From: Chryseobacterium oleae
GTDB lineage: Bacteria; Bacteroidota; Bacteroidia; Flavobacteriales; Weeksellaceae
DNA length: 64,000 bases
Reading direction: 5' to 3'
Assembly: GCF_900115055.1 (NCBI RefSeq)
Contig: NZ_FOVD01000002.1
Coordinates: 124,001 to 188,000, forward strand
Both the position numbers and the translations under genes were made by a program. Within the stretch, counting starts at the first letter, position 1. Each line of letters starts with the position of its first letter. The notes beneath the pieces are model-generated. The model ran no database searches and was not told the DNA's origin. It saw only the letters and a list, made by a program, of their open reading frames with translations. Positions 1 through 7,632 of the stretch are shown here, piece after piece.

Positions 1-275
1 AAGATGCTCTTAAATACGGAGAAACCACACAGAGAATTTTCATTCTTGAAGGATGGAGAGAAGCCAAAGACTTTTTCACGGAAGAAGAACAGGTGCTTTT
101 AGCGATGACGGAAGAAATTACCCTGATCAGCCATAACGGACTTTCAGAAGAAACTTTCCAAAAGGCAAAACAGTATTTTGATGATGCACAGATTGCACAG
201 ATTATTATGGCGATTGTTACCATCAATGCATGGAACAGAATTGCTATAAGTACGCATTTACCTGTTGCCAAATAA
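1..275 (+). CDS. Carboxymuconolactone decarboxylase family protein, C-terminal part
   Basis: The reading frame is open from base 3 to the TAA at 273-275, so only the last 90 residues are in the window and the start lies to the left. The visible part (TTQRIFILEGWREAKDFFTEEE, then LLAMTEEITLISHNGLSEE) has the helical pattern of AhpD-like carboxymuconolactone decarboxylase proteins. In these small alpha-helical proteins a CxxC pair, here outside the window, often acts as a peroxidase or disulfide centre. The internal methionine at about 105 is not the start, because family-like sequence continues upstream of it. A strong hairpin follows the stop. The family call is from pattern memory, and the exact substrate is unknown. 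Confidence 0.75.
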   Translation, partial: DALKYGETTQRIFILEGWREAKDFFTEEEQVLLAMTEEITLISHNGLSEETFQKAKQYFDDAQIAQIIMAIVTINAWNRIAISTHLPVAK

Positions 276-300
276 TTTTCCGTTTAAAGTTATTGACTAA

Positions 301-335
301 AAAAGAGCGCTTCAGTTGATGAAGTGCTCTTTTCT
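301..335. terminator. Bidirectional terminator hairpin
   Basis: AAAGAGCGCTTCA pairs with TGAAGTGCTCTTT (one G-T pair) around a 5-nt loop, with A and T runs on the two sides. It lies between the convergent partial CDS and the cyclase gene and can serve both strands. Confidence 0.75.
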
Positions 336-360
336 GTTATAAAAATTAGAAGAAATAAGT

Positions 361-1332
361 TTAATAAATAGCGACAGGGTTGATATTGACCTGGGTAGAT
401 CCTACATATAAAGGCTGTCCCAGAACAAATAAAAACTCCCATACTTTATCTTTTACCAATGGACGGCTGTCGATTAGTTCCAGATTGTAAATTCCTTTTT
501 TTGCCAGCATAAACTGATTGATGGGAAATTCCTCTTTAGATTTTGGGTTGGGATACACTTCTGAAGCCCATGTATCGCCTCCGAAAGCGACGATTCCCTG
601 CTCAGCAAGCCATTGCGCTGCCTCCATACCGATCCCCGGTTCTGTTTCTAAAAAACTTTTGTTGTCTTTACCAATCAGTTCCAGCCATCCGGTATTGAAC
701 AGTACAATATCTCCTTTTCTAAGGGTAATGTTTTGTTTCTTTAAAACGGCTTTAATATCTGCTGTTGTAAATTCCGTACCACCCGGAACGATGTCTTTTC
801 CGTAATGAGCGGTCATATCTAAAACCACACCTCGGGTCACAAAAGGAGGGACTTTTTCAATACCTAATTTCCTGACGCCTTCTACCGTTACAAAATCAAC
901 GGCTTTATTTCCGTTGTAGTAGATGTTATCAATTCCGATGTGTCCGATGCCGTTGAGTTGGGTTCCGACACCTGTCCATCCATTCACAAGTTCGTCATTG
1001 AAGGTGAATTTATTGGGACCGATGCTCTTTCCGCCCTGTTCACCGGGCTGGATATTGTACAGATTAAAACTTCTGTGTCTGAAAGCCGGCAGATTTTTAT
1101 CAATGGGAACAGCTAACGGAAGTGTTTTACCTTGCTTTACTAATCCTACGGCCTGTTTTACTACTTCCGCAGTTAATAGATTCGCGGCTCCTATTTCATC
1201 TTTAGCTCCGTAAACAGAAGGATACCAGGATTTATCATTGGGGTTAACGCTGAGGCTTTGAGCTTTTATGTCGATGTTGCTGATGGCCAATAGCATGACC
1301 AACCCGAACATTCTGATCAGATTCTTTTTCAT
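361..1332 (-). CDS. Exported cyclase-family (kynurenine formamidase-like) metal hydrolase
   Basis: The protein has 323 residues and an N-terminal hydrophobic stretch ending in IDIKAQ that looks like a cleaved signal peptide, so it probably acts in the periplasm. The body matches the cyclase family (kynurenine formamidase/isatin hydrolase type): FVTRGVVLDM followed by the AHYGKDIVPGG segment, then KGDIVLFNTGW and FGGDTWASE. The usual metal motif HxGTHxD appears in a divergent form, GIGHIGID. The proteins of this family hydrolyse amide or cyclic bonds; the substrate here is not evident. It lies 78 bp downstream of an aldo/keto reductase on the same strand and may be cotranscribed with it. Confidence 0.75.
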   Translation of the reverse strand: MKKNLIRMFGLVMLLAISNIDIKAQSLSVNPNDKSWYPSVYGAKDEIGAANLLTAEVVKQAVGLVKQGKTLPLAVPIDKNLPAFRHRSFNLYNIQPGEQGGKSIGPNKFTFNDELVNGWTGVGTQLNGIGHIGIDNIYYNGNKAVDFVTVEGVRKLGIEKVPPFVTRGVVLDMTAHYGKDIVPGGTEFTTADIKAVLKKQNITLRKGDIVLFNTGWLELIGKDNKSFLETEPGIGMEAAQWLAEQGIVAFGGDTWASEVYPNPKSKEEFPINQFMLAKKGIYNLELIDSRPLVKDKVWEFLFVLGQPLYVGSTQVNINPVAIY

Positions 1333-1410
1333 TTTTTTTATTTTGTATGAGTGTAAAAGAGAGAAAATCAGTAAACCGTCCCAAAGGGAAAGTTTACTGA
1401 TGATACAAGA

Positions 1411-2394
1411 TTAAATTTCGCTTAGCGCTGTATTGATGAAATTCAATTCATCCTGAGAAAGATTTATTTCCATTGCTTTGGCATTATCAATGGCCTGCTG
1501 TGCATTTCTGGCTCCTGCCAAAACTACGGTAATAGCCGGCTGCAAGGTGGTCCATCTTAATACCAGTTGTGAAAGGGAAGCCCCTTTTTCCTGAGCAATG
1601 GGTTCTATTTTGTCTAAGAAAGATTTTACTTTACTTAAATCAAACTGTGAAAAATAACCGTTTCTGTGGTCATTGTCCTTTAATTTATCCTCTTTGAAAT
1701 ATTTACCGGTCAAAAGACCTCTTTCCATAGGACTGTAGACGATGATTCCTGAATTGTGCTCCAAAGCATACGGGACAAGATCGCTTTCAATAGCACGGTT
1801 CAGCATGCTGTAAGAAACTTGGTTGCTCGCTAAATGCAGTGTTCTGTTGGCTTCCTGCATTTGTGGAACGGTATAATTACTGACTCCTGCTGCAAGAACT
1901 TTTCCCTGCTGGATCAGAAGTTCCATGGCTTCCATGGTTTCACAGATAGGGGTTGTGCTGTCCGGCCAGTGAAGCTGTAAAAGATCGATATAATCTGTTC
2001 CCAGCCTTTTTAAGCTTTCTTCCACTTCTTTGATGATATTGGCCTTTGAAGCATATTTGTAAACCGGAAGTGTTTTGCCTTCGTCTTCTGCATCGAAGAA
2101 AAATTCACCTTTTCCGTTATTGCTGCCGTCCCATACCAAACCGAATTTGGTTAATAACTGAATTTTCGAACGGTCTTTTCCTTTAATGGCTTCCCCGATC
2201 ATTTCCTCACTGAGTCCGAAACCATAAAAAGGTGCCGTATCAATGGAAGTTACGCCGTGATCCAAAGAAGCATGAATTGAATTGATGGAATCCTGTTTTT
2301 CATTGCCGCCCCACATATTTCCTCCGATAGCAAAGGCTCCGTGAGTAATTGCAGACAGTTCCAGTTCCGTATTTCCTAATTTTCTGTATTCCAT
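1411..2394 (-). CDS. Aldo/keto reductase
   Basis: This 327-residue protein is a full-length NADPH-dependent aldo/keto reductase with a TIM-barrel fold. The catalytic tetrad can be read in order: Asp in IDTAPFYG, Tyr in the same segment, Lys in LLTKFG and His in LQLHWPD. The late segment LVLRWTTLQPAITVVLAGA is the usual cofactor-binding end of the barrel. No signal peptide is seen, so it should be cytosolic. It reduces aldehydes or ketones of unknown identity. A cyclase-family gene follows on the same strand. The upstream 600 bp contain only repeats. Confidence 0.88.
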   Translation of the reverse strand: MEYRKLGNTELELSAITHGAFAIGGNMWGGNEKQDSINSIHASLDHGVTSIDTAPFYGFGLSEEMIGEAIKGKDRSKIQLLTKFGLVWDGSNNGKGEFFFDAEDEGKTLPVYKYASKANIIKEVEESLKRLGTDYIDLLQLHWPDSTTPICETMEAMELLIQQGKVLAAGVSNYTVPQMQEANRTLHLASNQVSYSMLNRAIESDLVPYALEHNSGIIVYSPMERGLLTGKYFKEDKLKDNDHRNGYFSQFDLSKVKSFLDKIEPIAQEKGASLSQLVLRWTTLQPAITVVLAGARNAQQAIDNAKAMEINLSQDELNFINTALSEI

Positions 2395-2426
2395 TTTTTT
2401 GATTATTTATTTAAATTTTAAACTAT

Positions 2427-2522
2427 ACAGTATTTTGTTGGTGATCGCGAAGGCGCAATTTTTTTTCTAATTCGAATGCTTTAAGGCGCCAGGATTTTAC
2501 CTACGATAAAATTGAATACTGT
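2427..2522. repeat. Nested inverted-repeat element
   Basis: An outer 8-bp inverted repeat (ACAGTATT at 2427-2434, AATACTGT at 2515-2522) encloses an inner inverted pair (GGCGC at 2452, GCGCC at 2486). There is no coding sequence. It sits just upstream of the aldo/keto reductase start. It could be a small dispersed repeat or a structured leader. Confidence 0.45.
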
Positions 2523-2570
2523 TTATCCCACACTAACACGTTGCTGAAAATCTTTGATTTTTTAAAAACT

Positions 2571-3017
2571 TATGTGATCTTCTTATTCACAAAGTATTTC
2601 AACTTCAAATAACTTAAGTGTTAAAATACTTTTGTGACTTTTGTGGTTAAAAAAAGGTTATCCATTAAGTCTCTTTGTGGTTATTTTTTTGACCACAGAT
2701 TACACGGATTTTCACAGATGTTTATGTATATTTTTCTGTATAAAATCTTATGTGACCTTCCTATTCACAAAGCATTTGAACGTTAAATAACTTAAGTGTT
2801 AAAATACTTTTGTGACTTTTGTGGTTAAAAAAACGTTATCTATTAAGTTTTTTTGTGGTTATTTTTTTGACCACAGATTACACGGATTTTCACAGATGTT
2901 TATGTATATTTTTCAGTATAAAATCTTATGTGACCTTCCTATTCACAAAGCATTTGAACTTTAAATAACTTAATTGCTAAAATGCTTTTGTGACTTTTGT
3001 GGTTTAAAAAAAAGATT
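2571..3017. repeat. Tandem repeat, period 178 bp, about 2.5 copies
   Basis: The words TATGTGATCT/TATGTGACCT recur at 2571, 2749 and 2927, giving an exact 178-bp period. Each full unit contains TTTGTGACTTTTGTGGTTAA and then GACCACAGATTACACGG. The third copy stops just before the downstream gene end at 3019. The unit sequences are closely similar but not identical. With the nested repeat on its left, this fills the gene-free stretch 2395-3018; no ORF of note is present. Confidence 0.85.
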
Positions 3018-3018
3018 A

Positions 3019-3768
3019 TTAATTAAGTTCCTTTAAGATCGCTTCACCTACACTTTTTGCAGACTGAGGATTCTGCCCTGTGATCACTCTCTGGTCCGTC
3101 ACCACATGGTTTTGCCAAAGCCCAGATTTTTCAAATTTTGCGCCTCTTTCTTTCAGTTTATCTTCCAGAAGGAAAGGAACCACATTGGTTAATTTTACTT
3201 CAGCTTCTTCCTCATTGGTGAAAGCATTGATCTTTTTGCCGTCTACCAGATACTTTCCGTTGTTCAGTTTGATATTGACCAAACCGGAAGGACCGTGACA
3301 TACCGCTGCTACAATACCGCCATTCTCATAAATTTTTGAAGCGATATCTGCTAATTCCGTATTGTCCGCAAAATCCCACATCGCACCGTGACCTCCTGCG
3401 TAGAAGATCGCACTGTAATTGTCCGGTTTCACCTGAGAAGGCTGTAAAGAATGATCGATTTTGTTTTTGTATTCTTTGTTTTCCCAGAATTCTTTGTTGA
3501 CAGGATCTTTTAAATCAAATCCGTCTACCGGTGGAGTTCCGCCTTTTGGACTTACAAAATCAATTTCATATCCTGCTTTGTGAAGAACTTCCCATGGATG
3601 AGAAACTTCCCCCAAATAATATCCGGTATCTTCTCCCGTGTTACCTTTTTTGTCATGACTGGTCACGACGAATAAAATTTTCTTTTTCATACGTTGAGTT
3701 TTTTGGTGTTGTGCCTGAACAAATCCTATCGTCAATAGAGTTACCAATAAAAATGCTAATTTTTTCAT
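3019..3768 (-). CDS. DJ-1/PfpI family protein (type 1 glutamine amidotransferase-like), exported
   Basis: The chosen start is the Met of MKKLAFLLVTLLTIGFVQAQ, 17 codons inside the longest frame. It gives a clean signal peptide and begins one base after the stop of the upstream gene. The mature part has the Hsp31-like DJ-1/PfpI layout: a conserved Glu in YYLGEVSHPWE, the IFYAGGHGAMWDF strand-loop, and the nucleophile elbow AAVCHGPSGL with Cys at about residue 157 followed by His. Family members act as glyoxalases, chaperones or stress amidases. It is the last gene of the minus-strand redox run that starts with the mdaB-like gene. The exact reaction is not known. Confidence 0.82.
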   Translation of the reverse strand: MKKLAFLLVTLLTIGFVQAQHQKTQRMKKKILFVVTSHDKKGNTGEDTGYYLGEVSHPWEVLHKAGYEIDFVSPKGGTPPVDGFDLKDPVNKEFWENKEYKNKIDHSLQPSQVKPDNYSAIFYAGGHGAMWDFADNTELADIASKIYENGGIVAAVCHGPSGLVNIKLNNGKYLVDGKKINAFTNEEEAEVKLTNVVPFLLEDKLKERGAKFEKSGLWQNHVVTDQRVITGQNPQSAKSVGEAILKELN

Positions 3769-3769
3769 C

Positions 3770-4057
3770 TTAAAGAATATGGGTGGTATAAATCTGTGGT
3801 TTTTCCTGTAATTTTTCATCTACTATTGCTCCGAAAGCCTGAATGTATGACTGCTGGTTATGTACTGCCAGTCCTTCATCGCTTTTCCAGATTTCGTAGA
3901 ATATAAACTGGTTTTTGTCTTCGATTCCCTGGTGAAGGCTGTACAGTTCGCATGCGTCTTCTTTTCTGGTTTCTTTGACCATATTCTGAAGAACGTCCAG
4001 AACTTCATCACGGTGCTCTTCTTTCGCTTTGATTACTGCTGTAAGATATATTTTCAT
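3770..4057 (-). CDS. Antibiotic biosynthesis monooxygenase (ABM) domain protein
   Basis: This 95-residue protein is a single ABM-type ferredoxin-like domain, close in length to YgiN-type quinol monooxygenases. Visible family features are the opening IYLTAVIKAKEEHRDEVL, the central LYSLHQGIEDKNQFIFYEIW and the conserved ending that includes HNQQSYIQAF. YgiN-type proteins oxidise quinols without a bound metal. Its place directly after an NAD-epimerase and an MdaB-like quinone reductase fits a quinone redox or detoxification role, as for E. coli mdaB-ygiN. The stop is one base before the next start, so translation is probably coupled. Confidence 0.82.
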   Translation of the reverse strand: MKIYLTAVIKAKEEHRDEVLDVLQNMVKETRKEDACELYSLHQGIEDKNQFIFYEIWKSDEGLAVHNQQSYIQAFGAIVDEKLQEKPQIYTTHIL

Positions 4058-4059
4058 AA

Positions 4060-4944
4060 CTAAATAAATTTTTCAATGGATTGATATTGCGGCTTCCAGC
4101 CCAGTTCTGTTTTTGCTTTGTCTGAATTACACAGGCTGTTGGATGCAAATCCAAAATATCCGCCTGCCGGACCAAAAGTATTCACGGCTTCCTGTATACT
4201 CACAGATTGCGCGGGTTGTAAATTATACTGTCTGCTGATATTTTCTGCCAGATTTCTGATCGTTGAAGATCCGTTTTCTGCATAATAAAGAGCGCCTGAT
4301 TTTGCTTTTTCCAATGCGAGTACATACAGATCTGCCAGATCTTCAATATGGAGATTGGACCATATGTTTTCACCTTTACCAAAATAGACTCCAAACCCTT
4401 TTTCTTTAGAGAAATTGATTAAAGCCGGAAGCTGAATGCTATCCTTTTTCGGTCCCAGACCTTCTCCGTAAACCATTGTGGGTACAATCACAATACTTCT
4501 TATATCTTTTTTAGCAGACTGAAGAACATAATTATTGATCAATACCCTTGAAGCCATTTCCAGTCTTGGATCCAGAGGAATATCTTCTGTATAAACAAAA
4601 TTACTTTTTTCCCCATTTTCTTTTCCTCCAAAAATAGCAGAACCTGAGGTGAAAATAAACGTCTTGCCTGTACCTTCCAGTGCATTGATCATGCTGTCTG
4701 CTGCATAGGCGTCATCAGCAGAATCTGCGGTGTGGATAATGGCATCAGCCTGGGAAATTGCAGCTTCCAAAACCGCTTCATCATGAATATTCCCTATAAT
4801 GGGTTCAATTCCCAATGCTCTCAGCTTTTCTGCCGAATCTTCATTACGGACAAGTCCTGCCACACTGTAGTTTTTGTCTAATAACTTTCTGGCAACAGTA
4901 CCACCGATATAACCGGTAATTCCTGTAATAAATACTCTTTTCAT
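4060..4944 (-). CDS. NAD-dependent epimerase/dehydratase (extended SDR) family protein
   Basis: This 294-residue protein opens with the dinucleotide-binding glycine motif in VFITGITGYIGGTVARKLL. It continues with a short-chain dehydrogenase-like fold (IIHTADSADDAYAAD, then IFTSGSAIFGG). The usual YxxxK catalytic pair is not obvious; the corresponding segment around SRVLINNYVLQSAKK lacks a clear Tyr-x3-Lys, so it may be an atypical SDR that binds NAD(P) for another purpose. It is 1 bp downstream of the mdaB-like gene and 2 bp upstream of the ABM gene, a tight operon arrangement. The substrate is unknown. Confidence 0.8.
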   Translation of the reverse strand: MKRVFITGITGYIGGTVARKLLDKNYSVAGLVRNEDSAEKLRALGIEPIIGNIHDEAVLEAAISQADAIIHTADSADDAYAADSMINALEGTGKTFIFTSGSAIFGGKENGEKSNFVYTEDIPLDPRLEMASRVLINNYVLQSAKKDIRSIVIVPTMVYGEGLGPKKDSIQLPALINFSKEKGFGVYFGKGENIWSNLHIEDLADLYVLALEKAKSGALYYAENGSSTIRNLAENISRQYNLQPAQSVSIQEAVNTFGPAGGYFGFASNSLCNSDKAKTELGWKPQYQSIEKFI

Positions 4945-4945
4945 G

Positions 4946-5560
4946 TTAAGCTAACTGTGGTTTTAATTCCTGTGCAAAAACCTGTTCAAGATGTTCTCTG
5001 TAAAGCTTCATATCACGTTCTATATTGGCATTTTTCTCTACATCATGGAAGTGAAAACTTTCCATTTTTTCTAAGGAAACGAAGGCATTCATTCTATGGA
5101 AGCCAAATAATGGTCCATTATCTACACTTGTTTCGTTGAAGAATTCTCCTGGAAGTGTAAAAGCTGTTTCAGGAGCATTCCAGCTGGTTGTCACCATATA
5201 TTTTCTTCCGCCAAGCATTCCTCCTGTTCCGTAATTGATTTCCGGATTTTCTGCATTTCTTCCGTCACTCATATAGATTCCTTTGGCATGGCCGGCTGTA
5301 AAAACGTCATCAATATATTTTTTCAGACCGTTGGGAAGCTGGAACCACCAGATCGGAGTGTGGTAGATGATAAAATCTGCCCATACAAATTTCTTTACCT
5401 CTTCATCCTTGTCGAAACCTTCTGAAACCTGAGTGGTCTTAACTTCTATATTTCCGAATTTCTCTAATACTTCCAAAGTATTCTGAGCGATGGTGTCGTT
5501 ATATTTTCCTCCGGAATGTCCGAAATTCTGTCCTCCGTTAATGATCAATACTTTTTTCAT
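4946..5560 (-). CDS. MdaB-like NAD(P)H quinone oxidoreductase
   Basis: This 204-residue flavodoxin-fold protein begins KKVLIINGGQNFGHSGG and contains FIIYHTPIWWFQLPNGLKK, the FAD-contact signature of the MdaB/NQO family. The later TAGHAKGIY and GGRKYMVTTSWNAP segments also fit. MdaB reduces quinones by two electrons, avoiding semiquinone radicals. It is the first gene of a four-gene minus-strand run (mdaB-like, epimerase, ABM monooxygenase, DJ-1). A TAnnTTTG promoter and a short palindrome lie upstream. The length is close to that of E. coli MdaB (193). I give no symbol because orthology cannot be checked. Confidence 0.85.
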   Translation of the reverse strand: MKKVLIINGGQNFGHSGGKYNDTIAQNTLEVLEKFGNIEVKTTQVSEGFDKDEEVKKFVWADFIIYHTPIWWFQLPNGLKKYIDDVFTAGHAKGIYMSDGRNAENPEINYGTGGMLGGRKYMVTTSWNAPETAFTLPGEFFNETSVDNGPLFGFHRMNAFVSLEKMESFHFHDVEKNANIERDMKLYREHLEQVFAQELKPQLA

Positions 5561-5589
5561 TTTTTTATGATTGTTTAAATTTTATGATG

Positions 5590-5620
5590 CAAAGTTAGTT
5601 CGGGCTGTTGTATAATAAAA
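5590..5620 (-). promoter_or_regulatory. Predicted Bacteroidota promoter of the mdaB-like operon
   Basis: On the minus strand TAACTTTG (5590-5597) matches the -7 consensus TAnnTTTG. A TTTT run (5617-5620) sits 19 bp upstream in the place of the -33 element. The gene starts 30 bp further down. Confidence 0.55.
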
Positions 5621-5639
5621 ATAGCATGAATTATATCTA

Positions 5640-5653
5640 AGTATTAGAATACT
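5640..5653. promoter_or_regulatory. Short palindrome, possible operator
   Basis: AGTATT-AG-AATACT is a 6-2-6 inverted repeat just upstream of the mdaB-like promoter, between divergent genes. It resembles GTAT/ATAC-type operators of HxlR/DUF24 redox regulators, but no such regulator is encoded nearby. Confidence 0.35.
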
Positions 5654-5745
5654 GATAGTTTAAATTTTGTCATTCATGTGAAATGTCATACAGTTAATTG
5701 GTTCCATTGTCCTTCGTCTCCTGTAAATTTGTTATGATTAATAGA

Positions 5746-6498
5746 ATGGATATGATACAGATTGCGGTTTTTAGTGATGTGCATGGAAATCTTCCCGCGC
5801 TGAATGCGGTGTTGGAGGATATGGAGAAAAGAGGGATACAACAGAAATTCTGTCTGGGAGATCTGGTAGATTTTGCTCCGTGGGGAAATGAAGTCACTGA
5901 AAAGATAACGCATCTCAACATTCCCTGCCTGATGGGGAATCATGATGAAAGAATTGCTTTCAATATTCCCGTAGTTCCTTTATCAAAACATTCTCAGGAA
6001 GAAACAGAGGCCAGGTTCATTGCTATTGATCATTCCAAACAGCATATTACAAAAGAGAATAAACGGTTTTTATCAACACTTCCCTTTCATTTAAAATTAA
6101 ACTATAAAGTAGGGAAGAAGCATTGGAATATTCAGCTTGTGCATTCAAGTCTGTCCAGTAATGATACGTATTTGTATGAATCGGAGAATGATGAGGTTTT
6201 TACAGCTATGCTCAAGGAATCTCGGTCTGATGTTGTTGTTATGGGGCATACTCACTTGTCGTTCAAGAAATCTTTTGAAAATAATAAATGGGCTATAAAC
6301 TGTGGTTCTGTAGGCCGTTCCAAAGAAGAGAACCGTTTAGCTTCTTACTTGGTTTTAACGATGAGTGAAGAACAGATTATTCCGGAAATTATACAGATCG
6401 CTTATCCGCTTGAAGAAACCGTTCACGCCATAGAAGAGAGCGGAATTCCGAATTATTATGCTGATTTTTTAAGAAATGAACAAGCTTTGATGCTCTGA
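5746..6498 (+). CDS. Calcineurin-like metallophosphoesterase (YfcE/Icc-like)
   Basis: All metal-binding motifs of the metallophosphoesterase superfamily are present in order: FSDVHGN, GDLVD, GNHDE and, later, GHTHLSF. The longest frame starts at 5698, but a TAAATTTG -7-like box at 5724-5731 would put transcription start inside it. The start was therefore moved to the Met at 5746; the Met at 5752, directly before IQIAVFSDVHG, is equally possible. The product is about 250 residues and cytosolic. Relatives hydrolyse phosphodiesters, and this one's substrate is unknown. It is a single gene followed by a strong terminator. Confidence 0.82.
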   Translation: MDMIQIAVFSDVHGNLPALNAVLEDMEKRGIQQKFCLGDLVDFAPWGNEVTEKITHLNIPCLMGNHDERIAFNIPVVPLSKHSQEETEARFIAIDHSKQHITKENKRFLSTLPFHLKLNYKVGKKHWNIQLVHSSLSSNDTYLYESENDEVFTAMLKESRSDVVVMGHTHLSFKKSFENNKWAINCGSVGRSKEENRLASYLVLTMSEEQIIPEIIQIAYPLEETVHAIEESGIPNYYADFLRNEQALML

Positions 6499-6568
6499 AA
6501 TATTTTCCAAAATAAATTCAAATTATTGATTTTTAGTGTTTTGTAGATAGTCGAACGTTGTTTTATAG

Positions 6569-6613
6569 AAAGCCGAACTCATTTTATCCGTTAAAATCAG
6601 TTCGACTTTTTTT
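6569..6613 (+). terminator. Rho-independent terminator
   Basis: AAAGCCGAACTCATTTTA pairs with TAAAATCAGTTCGACTTT with two internal mismatches and a 5-nt loop, then a T run. It is placed to end the phosphoesterase transcript. Confidence 0.75.
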
Positions 6614-6676
6614 ATCCGGACTTTTCTGAAAATTTTCTGATTCATCTTTGCATCAGATTATTAAAATTTAGAAATC

Positions 6677-7609
6677 ATGAAAAAAACAGCCCTGTTTATT
6701 CTTTTACTATTATCAGTATTTTGTTTAGCACAAGCCGTAAAAGTTGACACTATTCTCACCCCCGAAATTGGTGGAATAAAACAAGCCATCGAAATTAAAA
6801 CCGATGATTCCACTAAGCCGATACTTCTCTTTTTATCAGGAGGCCCCGGAAGCTCAATGATGAAAAATGCGGATTCTTTTACTCATATTTTAAAAAATAA
6901 ATTCACCATCGTTCAGTGGGATCAGAGAGATGCCGGAAAAACACTGGCATTAAATCCTTCTCCGGTGCAGCCGTCCGTTGAGCTGATGGGTAAAGATACC
7001 TATGAAGTGATCAATTTTCTTAGAAAGCAGCTCAAACAGGAAAAAGTATACTTGCTGGGAAGCTCTTGGGGAAATGCTTTAGGGTTTTACATTGTTAGAA
7101 ATCATCCTGAGCTTCTGCATGCTTATTTTGCGGTCAATCCTGTGATTAGTCAGCTATCCAGTGAAAAGGAACTGCTTACGATTCTGAAAAATCATTTTAA
7201 AGAAGATCCTGTTGCCAGCAAAGAATTGGCGAGCGTACATATTCCGTTTACGATAGATGAAGATCTGTTTTATCTTAGAAAATGGCTTTTTTATAAAGAC
7301 GGTAAAAAAAATGTCACCAGTGATGATTTCAAAAAAGGCTTTCTTCAGTGGTCCAAAACATGGTCACCAGCCTGGAATGAAGTCATGAAAATAGATTTAC
7401 CAAAGACTTTAAAGAAAGTGAACTGTCCGATCTATTTTTTCGTAGGGAAAAATGATATCCAAACTTCTACCGGTATTACAAAAAAATATTTTGAGCAGGT
7501 AAAAGCACCTAAGAAAGACCTGTTTTTATTTGAAAACTCAGGACATCAGATCCATAAGGACGAGCCGGAACTATTTCAAAATAGAATCGTGAAAACATTA
7601 GAGTATTAA
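6677..7609 (+). CDS. Exported alpha/beta hydrolase, proline iminopeptidase-like (S33)
   Basis: The protein has 310 residues and a signal peptide (MKKTALFILLLLSVFCLAQ). The oxyanion segment LFLSGGPGSS corresponds to the HGGPG motif of S33 prolyl aminopeptidase-type hydrolases. The nucleophile elbow is GSSWGNALG, with Ser near residue 140. The acid is probably in FVGKNDIQT, and the catalytic His is in ENSGHQIHKDEP. It probably cleaves peptides or esters in the periplasm. It lies 23 bp before a beta-lactamase-like gene with an almost identical leader and 5' flank, so the two are probably cotranscribed. Confidence 0.85.
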   Translation: MKKTALFILLLLSVFCLAQAVKVDTILTPEIGGIKQAIEIKTDDSTKPILLFLSGGPGSSMMKNADSFTHILKNKFTIVQWDQRDAGKTLALNPSPVQPSVELMGKDTYEVINFLRKQLKQEKVYLLGSSWGNALGFYIVRNHPELLHAYFAVNPVISQLSSEKELLTILKNHFKEDPVASKELASVHIPFTIDEDLFYLRKWLFYKDGKKNVTSDDFKKGFLQWSKTWSPAWNEVMKIDLPKTLKKVNCPIYFFVGKNDIQTSTGITKKYFEQVKAPKKDLFLFENSGHQIHKDEPELFQNRIVKTLEY

Positions 7610-7632
7610 ATTCAAATTAAAGTTTAGAAACC

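Noticed and set aside
2571-3017. 178-bp repeats as an insertion sequence or CRISPR
   Set aside because: No ORF, no terminal inverted repeats and no spacer pattern; plain tandem repetition.
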